Of a DNA stretch of 64,000 nt, positions 31,782 to 41,844 are shown one piece after another. Position 1 is the stretch's first letter; every line of letters begins with the position of its first letter. A program made the translations under genes and the position numbers. Source of the stretch: Pseudomonas sp. MIACH (GTDB taxonomy: Bacteria; Pseudomonadota; Gammaproteobacteria; Pseudomonadales; Pseudomonadaceae); the NCBI RefSeq assembly GCF_001269925.1, contig NZ_LHVO01000015.1, positions 1 through 64,000 of the forward strand, written 5' to 3'. The notes below the pieces were generated by a model that searched no databases, was not told the DNA's origin, and saw only the letters and a list, made by a program, of their open reading frames with translations.

Positions 31782-32669
31782 TTGGATCTGGTGCAGCTGG
31801 AAATCTTCAAGGCCGTTGCCGAGCAGGGCAGCATCAGCGCCGCCGCGCAGTTGATTCATCGGGTGCCGTCGAACCTGACCACGCGCATCAAGCAACTGGA
31901 GCAGGATTTGGGCGTGGAATTGTTTATCCGCGAAAAGAGCCGCCTGCGCCTGTCGCCCGCCGGATGGAATTTCCTCGGCTATGCGCGGCGCATTCTCGAC
32001 CTGGTGCAGGAAGCCCGCGCGACGGTGGCGGGGGAGGAGCCCCAAGGCGCGTTTGCCCTCGGCTCCCTGGAAAGCACGGCGGCGGTGCGGATCCCGGCGC
32101 TGCTCGCGGCTTACAACCAGAAGCACACCAAGGTCGAGTTGGACCTGAGTACCGGGCCTTCAGGCACGATGATCGAGGGTGTGTTGTCGGGACGCTTGGC
32201 GGCGGCGTTTGTCGATGGGCCGGTATTGCATGCCACCCTGGAAGGCGTGGCGGTGTTCGAGGAGGAGATGGTGGTGATTGCGCCGCTGCATCACGGGCCG
32301 ATCACGCGGGGGCAGGATGTGAATGGTGAGAGCATTTATACGTTCCGTTCCAACTGTTCCTACCGACACCATTTCGAGCGCTGGTTTTCACAGGACGGCG
32401 CGGTGCCGGGGAGGATCTTCGAGATGGAGTCCTACCACGGCATGCTCGCCTGCGTCAGCGCCGGGGCTGGCCTGGCGCTGATGCCACGCAGCATGCTGGA
32501 AAGCATGCCGGGGTTTACCACGGTGAGCGTGTGGCCACTGGCGGACGGTTTTCGCACGCTGCACACCTGGCTGATCTGGCGCCGGGGCACCGTGTCGCAG
32601 AGTTTGAACAGTTTTGTGAAGTTGCTGGAGGAACGCGCTCTTCAAAACACCGCCCCTCCCACATTTTGA
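31782..32669 (+). CDS. LysR-family transcriptional regulator
   Basis: A 295-residue LysR protein starting [48 protein letters not shown], with a full effector domain. Its N-terminus resembles the regulators of small exporters such as PtrR/YneJ, which in enterics controls the adjacent sad gene. The best start is TTG 31782, because GGAGA lies 6 nt upstream; an upstream in-frame TTG (31770) lacks such a site. It is divergent from the aldehyde dehydrogenase gene and likely regulates it, as YneJ/YneI do in E. coli. Confidence 0.87.
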   Translation: MDLVQLEIFKAVAEQGSISAAAQLIHRVPSNLTTRIKQLEQDLGVELFIREKSRLRLSPAGWNFLGYARRILDLVQEARATVAGEEPQGAFALGSLESTAAVRIPALLAAYNQKHTKVELDLSTGPSGTMIEGVLSGRLAAAFVDGPVLHATLEGVAVFEEEMVVIAPLHHGPITRGQDVNGESIYTFRSNCSYRHHFERWFSQDGAVPGRIFEMESYHGMLACVSAGAGLALMPRSMLESMPGFTTVSVWPLADGFRTLHTWLIWRRGTVSQSLNSFVKLLEERALQNTAPPTF

Positions 32670-32675
32670 TCTGTA

Positions 32676-32885
32676 TCAGCCGCCGAATTGCAGGGTGCCC
32701 ATGGCCAGTTTCGCCATGAGTGCCGTGGCGCCCAACTGCACCAGCCACAACGCCAAACCGCCCAGGAATACCCCCAGCGCCACTTGCAGTACCAGGCTTT
32801 TCTGACGCTTGGTTTGGGGCGCGCGCGGGGTGTAGTCGTGCAGTTCGTCGCGGTCGGCGCGCAGGTCCAGGTCGTCGTTTCTCAT
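32676..32885 (-). CDS. Small single-span membrane protein
   Basis: A 69-residue protein: a charged N-terminal half (RNDDLDLRADRDELHDY, then KRQK) followed by one hydrophobic helix (LVLQVALGVFLGGLALWLVQLGATAL). I recognise it only as a type seen in pseudomonads. It sits between the convergent LysR gene and the tyrB terminator with its own ATG at 32885 and GAGAGCC before it. Function unknown. Confidence 0.65.
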   Translation of the reverse strand: MRNDDLDLRADRDELHDYTPRAPQTKRQKSLVLQVALGVFLGGLALWLVQLGATALMAKLAMGTLQFGG

Positions 32886-32938
32886 AAGGCTCTCACAGCA
32901 AGGGGGCAGTCGGGATTCAGTCTAGTGTGTTCGCCAGC

Positions 32939-32968
32939 AAAAAGGGGGAAGCCATTGGCTTCCCCCTT
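32939..32968 (-). terminator. Rho-independent terminator of tyrB
   Basis: On the minus strand AAGGGGGAAGCC and GGCTTCCCCCTT form a 12-bp stem around a 3-base loop, followed by a run of five T. It lies 19 bases after the aminotransferase stop codon. Confidence 0.92.
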
Positions 32969-32986
32969 GGTAGAACGCTGGCAGGC

Positions 32987-34183
32987 TTATAGAACCTGAA
33001 CAATCGCCTTTGTTACCGCAGCAATGTTCGATTGGTTCAACGCCGCCACACAGATACGCCCGGTATCGAGGGCGTAGATACCAAACTCGCTGCGCAGGCG
33101 GGTGACTTGCTCAACGGTCAGGCCGGAGTAGGAGAACATCCCACGCTGGCGACCGACGAAGCTGAAGTCGTGGCCCGGCGCAGCCTTGGCCAGCTCGGCA
33201 ACCATCTGCTCACGCATGCCACGGATGCGCAGGCGCATCTCGGCCAGTTCGGCTTCCCACTGCGCGCGCAGCTCAGGGCTGTTCAACACCGCGGCAACAA
33301 TCGCGGCGCCGTGGGTTGGCGGGTTGGAGTAGTTGGTGCGGATCACACGCTTGACCTGGGACAGGATGCGCGCGCTTTCTTCCTTGGAGTCGCCGACGAT
33401 GGACAGCGCGCCCACACGCTCGCCGTACAGGGAGAACGACTTGGAGAACGAGCTGGAGACAAAGAAGGTCAGGCCCGATTCGGCGAACAGGCGCACGGCA
33501 GCGGCGTCTTCGTGGATACCGTCGCCGAAGCCTTGGTAGGCCATGTCGAGGAACGGCACCAGGTTCTTGGCCTTGACCACGTCCAGCACGTGTTGCCAGT
33601 CGGCCGGGCTCAGGTCGACGCCGGTCGGGTTATGGCAGCAGGCGTGCAGCACCACGATGGACTGGGGCGGAAGGGCGTTGAGGTCTTCGAGCAGGCCGGC
33701 GCGGTTCACGTCGTGGGTGGCGGCGTCGTAGTAGCGGTAGTTCTGCACCGGGAAGCCGGCGGTTTCGAACAGGGCGCGGTGGTTTTCCCAGCTCGGGTCG
33801 CTGATGGCGACGACGGCGTCGGGCAGCAGCTGCTTGAGGAAGTCAGCACCGATCTTCAGCGCGCCGGTGCCGCCAACGGCTTGCACGGTCACTACGCGGC
33901 CCGCTTCGAGCAGAGGCGACTCGGTGCCGAACAGCAGGGTTTGTACGGCCTTGTCGTAGGCGGCGATGCCGTCGATCGGCAAGTAGCCACGGGCGGCGTG
34001 TTGCGCCACGCGAATGGCTTCCGCTTCGGCAACGGCACGCAAGAGTGGAATCTTCCCCTCCTCGTTGCAGTAAACGCCCACGCCAAGGTTGACCTTGGTG
34101 GTTCGTGTGTCGGCGTTGAATGCTTCGTTGAGGCCCAGGATTGGATCGCGTGGTGCCATTTCGACAGCGGAGAACAGGCTCAT
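32987..34183 (-). CDS. tyrB: Aromatic-amino-acid aminotransferase (class I)
   Basis: A 398-residue PLP aminotransferase of the AspC/TyrB family. Motifs are KVNLGVGVYCNEEGKIPLL, the PLP lysine in SSSFSKSFSLYGERVG, NPTGVDLS with the substrate-contacting asparagine, and GRICVAALN near the C-terminus with the arginine that binds the substrate carboxylate. It transfers amino groups between tyrosine, phenylalanine or aspartate and 2-oxoglutarate. Its distance from any amino acid operon does not distinguish tyrosine from aspartate preference, but the neighbourhood next to uvrB is the usual pseudomonad location of the tyrosine aminotransferase. Confidence 0.88.
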   Translation of the reverse strand: MSLFSAVEMAPRDPILGLNEAFNADTRTTKVNLGVGVYCNEEGKIPLLRAVAEAEAIRVAQHAARGYLPIDGIAAYDKAVQTLLFGTESPLLEAGRVVTVQAVGGTGALKIGADFLKQLLPDAVVAISDPSWENHRALFETAGFPVQNYRYYDAATHDVNRAGLLEDLNALPPQSIVVLHACCHNPTGVDLSPADWQHVLDVVKAKNLVPFLDMAYQGFGDGIHEDAAAVRLFAESGLTFFVSSSFSKSFSLYGERVGALSIVGDSKEESARILSQVKRVIRTNYSNPPTHGAAIVAAVLNSPELRAQWEAELAEMRLRIRGMREQMVAELAKAAPGHDFSFVGRQRGMFSYSGLTVEQVTRLRSEFGIYALDTGRICVAALNQSNIAAVTKAIVQVL

Positions 34184-34525
34184 TTTGCGGCAGCTCTATG
34201 GGGGAAAGGAGGGACGTGTCGCGCTCCAGCCGAATGCACTAGAGCGGTGCACAAACGGGGAGCTAGTATAGAGGCCATCACGGCTGAGGGCGACAACCGA
34301 AACGGCTTTTCGGCCAAGTTTTTCGGTTTATTTGCCGACCGTTAGTCTTATTGCAACATTGATCAACCACGGCAGACAGGACGATTGCCTTGAAACCCGT
34401 CACATTCGCCACCACTTCTACAGCTATCATGGTTTTTTCCTACGACCCGCTCTGAAACTTCGCGGGTTGTGGTCTTTTTCGTCCCCGACGGGTTTACAGT
34501 CTGGGGTGACTTCAAGAGGTACGTT
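34184..34525. promoter_or_regulatory. Divergent tyrB/uvrB regulatory region
   Basis: A 342-base gene-free region between two divergent genes. ACCCGC and GCGGGT flank an 11-base loop at about 34454-34476, followed by a CTTTTT run near 34485, a possible attenuator or terminator in the uvrB leader. I scanned for a LexA box (CTG-N10-CAG) and found none, so SOS control of uvrB is not evident here. Confidence 0.45.
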
Positions 34526-36541
34526 ATGTCGGATTTCCAACTAGTCACCCGCTTTGAACCTGCCGGCGACCAGCCCGAGGCCATTCGCCAGATGGTCGAA
34601 GGTATCGAGGCCGGCCTGGCGCACCAGACGCTGCTCGGGGTGACCGGTTCGGGCAAGACCTTCAGCATCGCCAACGTGATTGCGCAGATCAACCGCCCGA
34701 CGCTGGTGCTGGCTCCGAACAAGACCCTGGCCGCGCAGTTGTACGGCGAGTTCAAGGCGTTCTTCCCGAACAACGCGGTGGAGTACTTCGTTTCCTACTA
34801 CGACTACTACCAGCCCGAAGCCTACGTGCCGTCCTCCGACACCTTTATCGAGAAGGATGCGTCGATCAACGACCATATCGAGCAGATGCGGCTGTCGGCG
34901 ACCAAGGCGTTACTGGAGCGCAAAGACGCGATCATCGTCACCACGGTGTCGTGCATCTACGGCCTGGGCAGCCCGGAAGCGTATTTGAAGATGGTGCTGC
35001 ATGTTGATCGCGGCGACAAACTTGACCAGCGCGAGCTGCTGCGCCGCCTGACCAGCCTGCAATACACCCGCAACGACATGGATTTCGCCCGCGCCACCTT
35101 CCGCGTGCGTGGCGATGTGATCGACATCTACCCGGCCGAATCCGACCTGGAAGCGATCCGCATCGAGCTGTTTGACGATGAAGTCGAGAGCCTGTCGGCC
35201 TTCGACCCGTTGACCGGCGAAGTGATCCGCAAGCTGCCGCGTTTCACCTTCTACCCGAAAAGCCACTACGTGACGCCGCGCGAAACCCTGATGGGCGCCA
35301 TCGAGGGCATCAAGGTCGAACTGGCCGAACGCCTGGAGTACTTGCGCGCCAACAACAAGCTGGTGGAAGCCCAGCGTTTGGAGCAACGCACGCGCTTTGA
35401 CCTGGAGATGATCCTTGAGTTGGGCTACTGCAACGGCATCGAAAACTACTCGCGCTACCTCTCGGGCCGTGAGTCCGGGGCGCCGCCGCCGACCCTCTAC
35501 GACTACCTGCCCGACGATGCGCTGCTGGTGATCGACGAGTCCCACGTCAGCGTGCCGCAAGTCGGCGCCATGTATAAGGGCGACCGCTCGCGTAAGGAAA
35601 CCCTGGTGGAGTACGGCTTCCGTCTGCCGTCGGCGCTGGACAACCGGCCGATGCGCTTCGACGAATGGGAAGCCATCAGCCCGCAGACCATCTTTGTGTC
35701 GGCCACGCCGGGCAACTACGAGGCCGAACATGCCGGCCGTGTGATCGAGCAGTTGGTGCGCCCCACCGGCCTGGTCGACCCGGAAATCGAAATCCGCCCG
35801 GCGCTGACCCAGGTTGATGACCTGTTGTCGGAGATTCACAAACGTGTGGCTCTGGAGGAGCGGGTGCTGGTCACCACGCTGACCAAGCGCATGTCCGAAG
35901 ACTTGACCGACTACCTCGCCGACCACGGCGTGCGCGTGCGCTACCTGCACTCGGATATCGACACCGTGGAGCGCGTGGAAATCATCCGCGACCTGCGCCT
36001 GGGCACCTTTGACGTGCTGGTGGGCATCAACCTGCTGCGCGAAGGCCTGGACATGCCGGAAGTGTCGCTGGTGGCGATCCTCGATGCGGACAAGGAGGGC
36101 TTCCTGCGCTCCGAACGTTCGCTGATCCAGACCATCGGTCGTGCGGCGCGTAACCTCAATGGCCGGGCGATTCTCTACGCGGATCGCATCACCGGTTCCA
36201 TGGAGCGGGCGATTGGCGAGACCCAACGCCGTCGCGACAAGCAAATTGCCTTCAACCTGGAAAACGGTATTACGCCCAAAGGCGTGTTCAAGGACGTTGC
36301 CGACATCATGGAAGGCGCCACCGTGCCGGGCTCGCGCAGCAAGAAGCGCAAGGGCATGGCCAAGGCCGCCGAAGAGAGCGCCAAGTACGAGAACGAACTG
36401 CGCTCGCCGAGTGAGATCACCAAGCGTATCCGCCAGTTGGAAGAGAAGATGTATCAGTTGGCGCGCGACCTGGAGTTCGAGGCGGCGGCGCAGACGCGCG
36501 ATGAGATTGGCAAGTTGCGCGAGCGGTTGCTGGCTGTCTGA
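34526..36541 (+). CDS. uvrB: UvrABC excision nuclease subunit B
   Basis: A 671-residue UvrB of normal length. Walker A is GVTGSGKT, the beta-hairpin [21 protein letters not shown] follows, and helicase motifs such as [32 protein letters not shown] and QTIGRAARN appear in order, with a C-terminal UVR domain ([22 protein letters not shown]) that contacts UvrC. It verifies damage after UvrA loading. ATG 34526 is preceded by AGAGG; the upstream in-frame sequence is not family-like. Confidence 0.98.
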   Translation: MSDFQLVTRFEPAGDQPEAIRQMVEGIEAGLAHQTLLGVTGSGKTFSIANVIAQINRPTLVLAPNKTLAAQLYGEFKAFFPNNAVEYFVSYYDYYQPEAYVPSSDTFIEKDASINDHIEQMRLSATKALLERKDAIIVTTVSCIYGLGSPEAYLKMVLHVDRGDKLDQRELLRRLTSLQYTRNDMDFARATFRVRGDVIDIYPAESDLEAIRIELFDDEVESLSAFDPLTGEVIRKLPRFTFYPKSHYVTPRETLMGAIEGIKVELAERLEYLRANNKLVEAQRLEQRTRFDLEMILELGYCNGIENYSRYLSGRESGAPPPTLYDYLPDDALLVIDESHVSVPQVGAMYKGDRSRKETLVEYGFRLPSALDNRPMRFDEWEAISPQTIFVSATPGNYEAEHAGRVIEQLVRPTGLVDPEIEIRPALTQVDDLLSEIHKRVALEERVLVTTLTKRMSEDLTDYLADHGVRVRYLHSDIDTVERVEIIRDLRLGTFDVLVGINLLREGLDMPEVSLVAILDADKEGFLRSERSLIQTIGRAARNLNGRAILYADRITGSMERAIGETQRRRDKQIAFNLENGITPKGVFKDVADIMEGATVPGSRSKKRKGMAKAAEESAKYENELRSPSEITKRIRQLEEKMYQLARDLEFEAAAQTRDEIGKLRERLLAV

Positions 36542-36644
36542 TCTGCGGTGGCTGGACTGGCCTCGGTTTTCCAGAAATCCCCCAGGCTGTTACCATCCGC
36601 CCCTTGTTTCAATTTTCAGTTATATCGCCCATTCGAGACCTGCC

Positions 36645-38126
36645 ATGACCACCGTCCGCACGCGCATCGCGCCATCGCCTACTGGGGATCCCCACGTCGG
36701 CACTGCCTACATCGCCTTGTTCAACTACTGCTTTGCCAAGCAGCATGGCGGTGAATTCATCCTGCGGATCGAAGACACCGACCAGTTGCGATCGACCCGT
36801 GAGTCGGAACAGCAGATTTTCGATGCCTTGCGCTGGTTGGGTATCACCTGGGCAGAAGGCCCGGACGTCGGCGGACCGCACGGCCCGTATCGCCAGAGCG
36901 AGCGCAGCGATATCTACAAGCAGTACACCCAGCAATTGGTCGACATGGGCCATGCGTTCCCGTGCTTCTGCACCGCTGAAGAGCTGGACCAGATGCGCGC
37001 CGAGCAACAGGCCCGTGGCGAAACCCCGCGTTACGACGGTCGTGCGCTGCTGCTGTCCAAGGAAGAAGTGGCCCAGCGCCTGGCTGCCGGCGAGCCTCAT
37101 GTGATTCGCATGAAGGTGCCGAGCGAAGGCGTGTGCGTGGTGCCGGACATGCTGCGCGGTGACGTCGAGATCCCGTGGGATCGCATGGACATGCAGGTGC
37201 TGATGAAGACCGACGGCCTGCCGACGTACTTCCTGGCCAACGTGGTCGACGACCATCTGATGGGCATCACCCACGTGCTGCGCGGCGAAGAGTGGCTGCC
37301 GTCGGCGCCCAAACTGATCCTGCTTTACGAGTACTTCGGTTGGGAACAGCCGCAGCTGTGCTACATGCCGCTGCTGCGTAACCCGGACAAGAGCAAGCTG
37401 TCCAAGCGCAAGAACCCGACTTCGGTGACGTTCTACGAGCGCATGGGCTTTATGCCTGAGGCGATGCTCAACTACCTGGGCCGCATGGGTTGGTCGATGC
37501 CGGACGAGCGCGAGAAGTTCTCGTTGCAGGAAATGGTCGATAACTTTGACCTGTCCCGTGTGTCCCTGGGTGGGCCGATCTTCGATATCGAGAAACTGTC
37601 TTGGCTCAATGGCCAGTGGCTGCGTGACTTGCCGGTGGAAGAATTCGCCAGCCGCGTGCAGCAATGGGCGCTGAACCCTGAATACATGATGAAGATCGCG
37701 CCGCTGGTGCAGGGCAGGGTGGAGACGTTCAGCCAGGTTGCACCGTTGGCCAGCTTCTTCTTTGCCGGTGGTGTGAACCCGGATGCCAAGCTGTTCGAAT
37801 CCAAGAAGCTCTCGGGCGACCAGGTTCGTCAGTTGATGCAGTTGATCCTGTGGAAGCTGGAAAGCCTGCGCCAATGGGAGAAGGATGCGATCACTGCAAC
37901 GATCCAGGCGGTGGTTGAATCCCTGGAACTGAAGCTGCGCGATGCCATGCCGCTGATGTTTGCCGCGATCACCGGGCAGGCCAGTTCGGTGTCGGTGCTC
38001 GATGCGATGGAAATTCTCGGCCCGGACCTTACCCGTTTCCGCCTGCGCCAAGCCCTTGATTTGCTTGGTGGTGTGTCGAAGAAAGAAAACAAAGAGTGGG
38101 AAAAACTGTTGGGCGCTATCGCTTAA
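36645..38126 (+). CDS. gltX: Glutamyl-tRNA synthetase
   Basis: A 493-residue class-I synthetase. The HIGH-equivalent is [11 protein letters not shown] and the KMSKS-equivalent KLSKRK. It charges tRNA-Glu; two tRNA-Glu genes lie immediately downstream, at 38428 and 38709. A hairpin CGACGAAACCC/GGGGTTTCGTCG at 38141-38172 lies between, so the tRNA genes have their own promoter. Confidence 0.98.
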   Translation: MTTVRTRIAPSPTGDPHVGTAYIALFNYCFAKQHGGEFILRIEDTDQLRSTRESEQQIFDALRWLGITWAEGPDVGGPHGPYRQSERSDIYKQYTQQLVDMGHAFPCFCTAEELDQMRAEQQARGETPRYDGRALLLSKEEVAQRLAAGEPHVIRMKVPSEGVCVVPDMLRGDVEIPWDRMDMQVLMKTDGLPTYFLANVVDDHLMGITHVLRGEEWLPSAPKLILLYEYFGWEQPQLCYMPLLRNPDKSKLSKRKNPTSVTFYERMGFMPEAMLNYLGRMGWSMPDEREKFSLQEMVDNFDLSRVSLGGPIFDIEKLSWLNGQWLRDLPVEEFASRVQQWALNPEYMMKIAPLVQGRVETFSQVAPLASFFFAGGVNPDAKLFESKKLSGDQVRQLMQLILWKLESLRQWEKDAITATIQAVVESLELKLRDAMPLMFAAITGQASSVSVLDAMEILGPDLTRFRLRQALDLLGGVSKKENKEWEKLLGAIA

Positions 38127-38140
38127 GCAGCCCGTTGCAG

Positions 38141-38172
38141 CGACGAAACCCAGGTTTTCCGGGGTTTCGTCG
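38141..38172 (+). terminator. Hairpin downstream of gltX
   Basis: CGACGAAACCC and GGGTTTCGTCG form an 11-bp stem with a 9- to 10-base loop 15 bases after the gltX stop. The T-tract is poor, so it may be a terminator helped by other factors or an RNA-stabilising hairpin. Confidence 0.6.
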
Positions 38173-38223
38173 GTAAGTGATTGTTATCCCGGCAAAAAAT
38201 TTTGGAAAATGTTGAAAATAAAT

Positions 38224-38252
38224 TTGACACACTTCCAAACCGCCATTAAGAT
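38224..38252 (+). promoter_or_regulatory. Sigma-70 promoter of the tRNA array
   Basis: TTGACA (38224-38229), 17 bases, TAAGAT (38247-38252), then a GC-rich discriminator, 22 bases before the first tRNA. This is a near-consensus promoter of the type expected for stable RNA genes. Confidence 0.8.
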
Positions 38253-38273
38253 TCGCCCCGTCCTCACCGATGA

Positions 38274-38349
<76 letters not shown>

Positions 38350-38427
38350 ATTTACAGGTTCAAGGTCTGGCCACACCGTCCTTGAATCGATCAGGTCTCA
38401 GCTCTGATCAGATGTACAGAAGGTTTT

Positions 38428-38503
38428 GTCCCCTTCGTCTAGTGGCCTAGGACACCGCCCTTTCACGGCGGTAACAGGGGTTCGAGTCCCCTAGGGGACG
38501 CCA
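38428..38503 (+). tRNA. tRNA-Glu(TTC), copy 1
   Basis: 76 nt with CCA encoded. The anticodon arm CCGCC-CTTTCAC-GGCGG gives anticodon TTC; acceptor GTCCCCT pairs with AGGGGAC. It lies 78 bases after tRNA-Ala copy 1. Confidence 0.97.
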
Positions 38504-38552
38504 GTTTCAACAAGCAGTTCGAAAGGTCTGCTGCGCCGCGAGGCGAAAATCC

Positions 38553-38628
<76 letters not shown>

Positions 38629-38708
38629 ATTTACAGGTTCAAGGTCTGGCCACACCGTCCTTGAATCAGATCAGGTCTCAGCGCTGATCAGTTGTATAGA
38701 AGGTTTGT

Positions 38709-38784
38709 GTCCCCTTCGTCTAGTGGCCTAGGACACCGCCCTTTCACGGCGGTAACAGGGGTTCGAGTCCCCTAGGGGACGCCA
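38709..38784 (+). tRNA. tRNA-Glu(TTC), copy 2
   Basis: Identical to tRNA-Glu copy 1. The array order is Ala-Glu-Ala-Glu, and a double terminator follows. Confidence 0.97.
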
Positions 38785-38790
38785 CGATTA

Positions 38791-38845
38791 CCCGCTCTGC
38801 GGGATTTTTAAGGGTCATTCAATTATTGAATGGCCCTTTTGTTTG
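38791..38845 (+). terminator. Tandem terminators of the tRNA array
   Basis: First hairpin CCCGC-TCT-GCGGG with ATTTTT (38791-38809); second hairpin AAGGGTCATTCAAT/ATTGAATGGCCCTTTT with T-rich tail (38810-38845). Confidence 0.88.
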
Positions 38846-38918
38846 TCTGGCGTTTGGCCAATTCTCTCCTCTATTCCCTTCTTCTGTTCTGACCAATGGT
38901 CATGCCTGTCGCTTGCGA

Positions 38919-38941
38919 AATATTATTATGGTAATAATATT
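38919..38941. promoter_or_regulatory. AT-rich palindromic operator for the TetR gene
   Basis: AATATTATTA, a 3-base centre TGG, then TAATAATATT: a perfect 10-bp-arm palindrome 25 bases upstream of the TetR start. Its position suggests autorepression by the TetR protein and control of the whole hydrolase cluster. Confidence 0.75.
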
Positions 38942-38966
38942 CAACCCATGAAAGACGGAGGCAACG

Positions 38967-39506
38967 ATGAACGATAAAAAAGCGCAAACCCGCGAACGTA
39001 TTCTGCAAGCCGCCAGCGCCGCGTTGATCCAGCGCGGCCCGGCCGAGCCGAGCGTGGGTGAAGTCATGGGCGCGGCGGGGCTGACCGTCGGTGGTTTCTA
39101 CGCGCACTTTGAAAGCAAGGACGCGTTGATGCTGGAGGCGTTCAGCCAGTTGCTGGCGCAGCGCCGCGCATCAATCGACGACATGGACGACCAACTCACC
39201 GGCGAGGAGCGCCGTACCCTGGTGGCGGCTTTCTATCTTTCCCGCAAACACCGTGATTCCACTTCCCAGGCCTGCCCCTTGCCGGCAACGGTTGGCGAGA
39301 TGGGGCGCTTGCCGGATGCGTTTCGCGAGGTATTGAGCGAGCACGTTGAGTTGATGGCCGCACAATTGGCCGGCAGCCCTGAAGACACCGATAAGGCCCT
39401 TGCGGACATGGCGTTGATGGTGGGTGGTCTGACTCTGGCGCGGGCGCTGGGGCCTGGCGAGTTGTCGGATCGTGTAATACGTGCGGCCAAGTCAGCGGTG
39501 CGTTAA
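38967..39506 (+). CDS. TetR-family transcriptional regulator
   Basis: A 179-residue TetR protein with the helix-turn-helix at residues 25-50 (PSVGEVMGAAGLTVGGFYAHFESKDALM). The C-terminal ligand domain resembles the AcrR/YcdC-like group with a CPLPATVGEM segment. Downstream by 12 bases is an alpha/beta hydrolase gene; a palindromic operator lies upstream. It probably represses itself and the hydrolase, with an unknown small-molecule or acyl ligand. Confidence 0.88.
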   Translation: MNDKKAQTRERILQAASAALIQRGPAEPSVGEVMGAAGLTVGGFYAHFESKDALMLEAFSQLLAQRRASIDDMDDQLTGEERRTLVAAFYLSRKHRDSTSQACPLPATVGEMGRLPDAFREVLSEHVELMAAQLAGSPEDTDKALADMALMVGGLTLARALGPGELSDRVIRAAKSAVR

Positions 39507-39518
39507 CGGAGGGTTTGC

Positions 39519-40355
39519 ATGATGGGTGCGCTGACTTGGATTCGTCGCTTCAACGGCACTGTTGGCCGTCTGGCCCCGCACGCGGTCGCCAACAAGATGC
39601 GTCGTGCCTTCATGACGCCACGCGAGCTGCCACCACGCGACTGGGAACTGCCGCTGCTGGCGCAATCGGAGCGCATTACCTTGCGTTTCGGTCTGTCGGC
39701 GCTGCGCTGGGGCCAAGGCCCTGCGGTGTTGTTGATGCACGGCTGGGAAGGCCGGCCAACCCAGTTCGCCAGCCTTATCAGTGCGCTGGTGGACAACGGT
39801 TATTCCGTGATCGCCCTGGACGGTCCTGCCCATGGCCGCTCGCCGGGACGTGAAGCCCATGTGCTGCTGTTCGCCCGTGCCATGCTGGAGGCGGCTGCCG
39901 AACTGCCACCGCTGCATGCGGTGATCGGCCATTCCATGGGCGGCGCCAGTGCGATGCTGGCGGTGCAGCTGGGACTGCGCACTGAGGCGTTGGTGAGCAT
40001 CGCCGCACCGTCGCGCTTTTTGGATGTGCTGCGCGGTTTTACCCAGATGGTCGGTCTGCCTGCGCGTGCACGCTCGGCGTTTATCCAGGAGGTGGAGTTG
40101 ACCTTCGGAATGCCGCTCAAGCACTTGGATGTGGCTCACTACCAGATGAATATCCCCGGGCTGATCGTGCACGCCGAAGACGATACCTTCGTACCCGTCA
40201 AAGCTGCGCAGGCCATCCACGAAGCCTGGTTCGACAGCCGCCTCCTGCGCCTGGAGCAGGGCGGTCACCAGAAAGTGCTGGCTGATCCCCGGGTGATCGA
40301 GGGGGTGCTGGCGCTATTGGCCGGCCGTCGTTTACAGGACCGGCAAACCGCCTGA
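39519..40355 (+). CDS. Alpha/beta hydrolase
   Basis: A 278-residue hydrolase. The oxyanion/N-terminal motif is LMHGWEGRPTQF, the nucleophile elbow GHSMGGASAM, the acid in HAEDDTFVPV and the histidine in EQGGHQKVL. No signal peptide. The ATG at 39519 (or 39522) follows GGAGGG. It belongs to the TetR-controlled group and is followed 39 bases on by a hotdog thioesterase, which suggests acyl or ester turnover. Substrate unknown. Confidence 0.87.
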   Translation: MMGALTWIRRFNGTVGRLAPHAVANKMRRAFMTPRELPPRDWELPLLAQSERITLRFGLSALRWGQGPAVLLMHGWEGRPTQFASLISALVDNGYSVIALDGPAHGRSPGREAHVLLFARAMLEAAAELPPLHAVIGHSMGGASAMLAVQLGLRTEALVSIAAPSRFLDVLRGFTQMVGLPARARSAFIQEVELTFGMPLKHLDVAHYQMNIPGLIVHAEDDTFVPVKAAQAIHEAWFDSRLLRLEQGGHQKVLADPRVIEGVLALLAGRRLQDRQTA

Positions 40356-40394
40356 TACACTCCCCAGCCGACATTAATCGACTGGGAGCAAGGC

Positions 40395-40829
40395 ATGGGC
40401 TGGGATTTGGCAACGCCGTTTATCATCGATCTGCAGGTTGCCCCTGAAGACATCGACGGCCTGGGGCACGCCAATAACGCGGTGTACGTGTCCTGGCTGG
40501 AGCGCTGCGCCTGGCGTCATTCCCAGCGCCTGGGGCTGGACCTCACCGAGTACCGCCGCCTGGACCGCGCCATGGCGGTGGTGCGTCATGAAATCGACTA
40601 CCTGGCGGCGGGCTACGAAGGCGACGAGCTGCAGCTGGCCACCTGGATCGTCGATTGGGACCAGCGCTTGAAGATGACACGTCGCTTTCAACTGGTACGC
40701 CCGCGTGACGGTGCGACCTTGCTGCGCGCGCAAACCACCTTTGTCTGCATCGAACTGTCCAGCGGTAAACCCAAACGCATGCCAGCGGAGTTTCTCGACG
40801 GTTATGGTCCCGCCCTGACAGGGGGTTAA
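40395..40829 (+). CDS. Acyl-CoA thioesterase, 4-HBA-CoA-like hotdog family
   Basis: A 144-residue single-hotdog protein. The catalytic aspartate motif is VAPEDIDGLGHANNAVYVSWLERCAWRH, the signature of the FadM/YbgC-type family. Such enzymes hydrolyse acyl-CoA esters. It follows the alpha/beta hydrolase by 39 bases and probably shares its transcript. The natural substrate is unknown. Confidence 0.88.
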   Translation: MGWDLATPFIIDLQVAPEDIDGLGHANNAVYVSWLERCAWRHSQRLGLDLTEYRRLDRAMAVVRHEIDYLAAGYEGDELQLATWIVDWDQRLKMTRRFQLVRPRDGATLLRAQTTFVCIELSSGKPKRMPAEFLDGYGPALTGG

Positions 40830-40884
40830 CGGTTGCCGTGGGAAACCCAGTAAACTGCGCCACGATTTTTGTTGAGTGTTTTCC

Positions 40885-41844
40885 ATGCAAATTGCTTTGG
40901 CGCCCATGGAGGGGTTGGTCGACAACATCCTGCGGGACGTGCTGACCCGCGTGGGCGGTATCGACTGGTGCGTGACCGAGTTCATCCGCGTCAACGACCG
41001 CCTGCTCACCCCGGCGTATTTCCACAAGCTCGCCCCGGAACTGCTGCACGGAGCCCACACCGCGGCCGGCGTACCGTTGCGCGTGCAACTGCTCGGCTCC
41101 GACCCGGTGTGCCTGGCGGAAAACGCTGCCCTGGCCTGCGAGCTGGGCTCCGAGGTCATTGACCTGAACTTCGGTTGCCCCGCCAAGACAGTCAACAAGT
41201 CCCGTGGCGGTGCAGTGCTGCTCAAGGAGCCGGAGCTGCTCAATCAGATCGTCGAGCACGTGCGCCGTGCCGTGCCTGCGCATATCCCGGTGACCGCCAA
41301 GATGCGCCTGGGCTTCGACAGTCCGGATGGCGCGCTGGTGTGTGCAACGGCCCTGGCCGAAGGCGGCGCCGCGCACATTGTGGTGCATGCGCGGACCAAG
41401 ACCGATGGCTACAAGCCGCCCGCCCATTGGGAGTGGATCCCGCGGGTGCAGGACGTGGTCAAGGTGCCGGTGTTCGCCAACGGGGATATCTGGAGCGTTG
41501 AGGACTGGCGCCGGTGCCGGGAAATCAGTGGCGTTGAAGACATCATGCTTGGCCGTGGCCTGGTGGCGCGCCCCGACCTGGCGCGGCAGATCGCTGCTGC
41601 TCGGGCGGGCGAAGAGGTGGTCGAAATGACCTGGGCGCAGTTGCAGCCGCTGCTTCAGGACTTCTGGGTTCAATCGGTGGCGCAATTGACTGAGCGTCAA
41701 GCGCCCGGCCGTTTGAAACAGTGGTTGGCAATGTTGACGCGCAACTATCCGCAAGCCGTAGAGTTGTTTACCGCTCTGCGTCGCGAGACTGATCTGCGGC
41801 AAGTTAGTTGTCTGCTCGGTATAAAACATCCTGAGCGGGTTTAA
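40885..41844 (+). CDS. dusC: tRNA-dihydrouridine synthase C
   Basis: A 319-residue FMN TIM-barrel enzyme. It starts [21 protein letters not shown], with the catalytic C98 in [16 protein letters not shown] and FMN-phosphate motifs NGDIWSVED and [11 protein letters not shown]. It makes dihydrouridine at position 16 in the D-loop of tRNAs. ATG 40885 is used; an in-frame TTG at 40876 is less likely. The start [11 protein letters not shown] and C-terminal extension place it in the DusC subgroup. Confidence 0.9.
   Translation: MQIALAPMEGLVDNILRDVLTRVGGIDWCVTEFIRVNDRLLTPAYFHKLAPELLHGAHTAAGVPLRVQLLGSDPVCLAENAALACELGSEVIDLNFGCPAKTVNKSRGGAVLLKEPELLNQIVEHVRRAVPAHIPVTAKMRLGFDSPDGALVCATALAEGGAAHIVVHARTKTDGYKPPAHWEWIPRVQDVVKVPVFANGDIWSVEDWRRCREISGVEDIMLGRGLVARPDLARQIAAARAGEEVVEMTWAQLQPLLQDFWVQSVAQLTERQAPGRLKQWLAMLTRNYPQAVELFTALRRETDLRQVSCLLGIKHPERV

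Noticed and set aside
34184..34525. A LexA box for SOS control of uvrB
   Set aside because: Scanning every CTG in the region for a CAG ten bases later found none.
34910..36244. A 444-codon minus-strand open frame inside uvrB
   Set aside because: It is antisense to a full-length uvrB. Long antisense frames are expected at this GC content, and its protein is His/Val/Gly-rich with no family motif.
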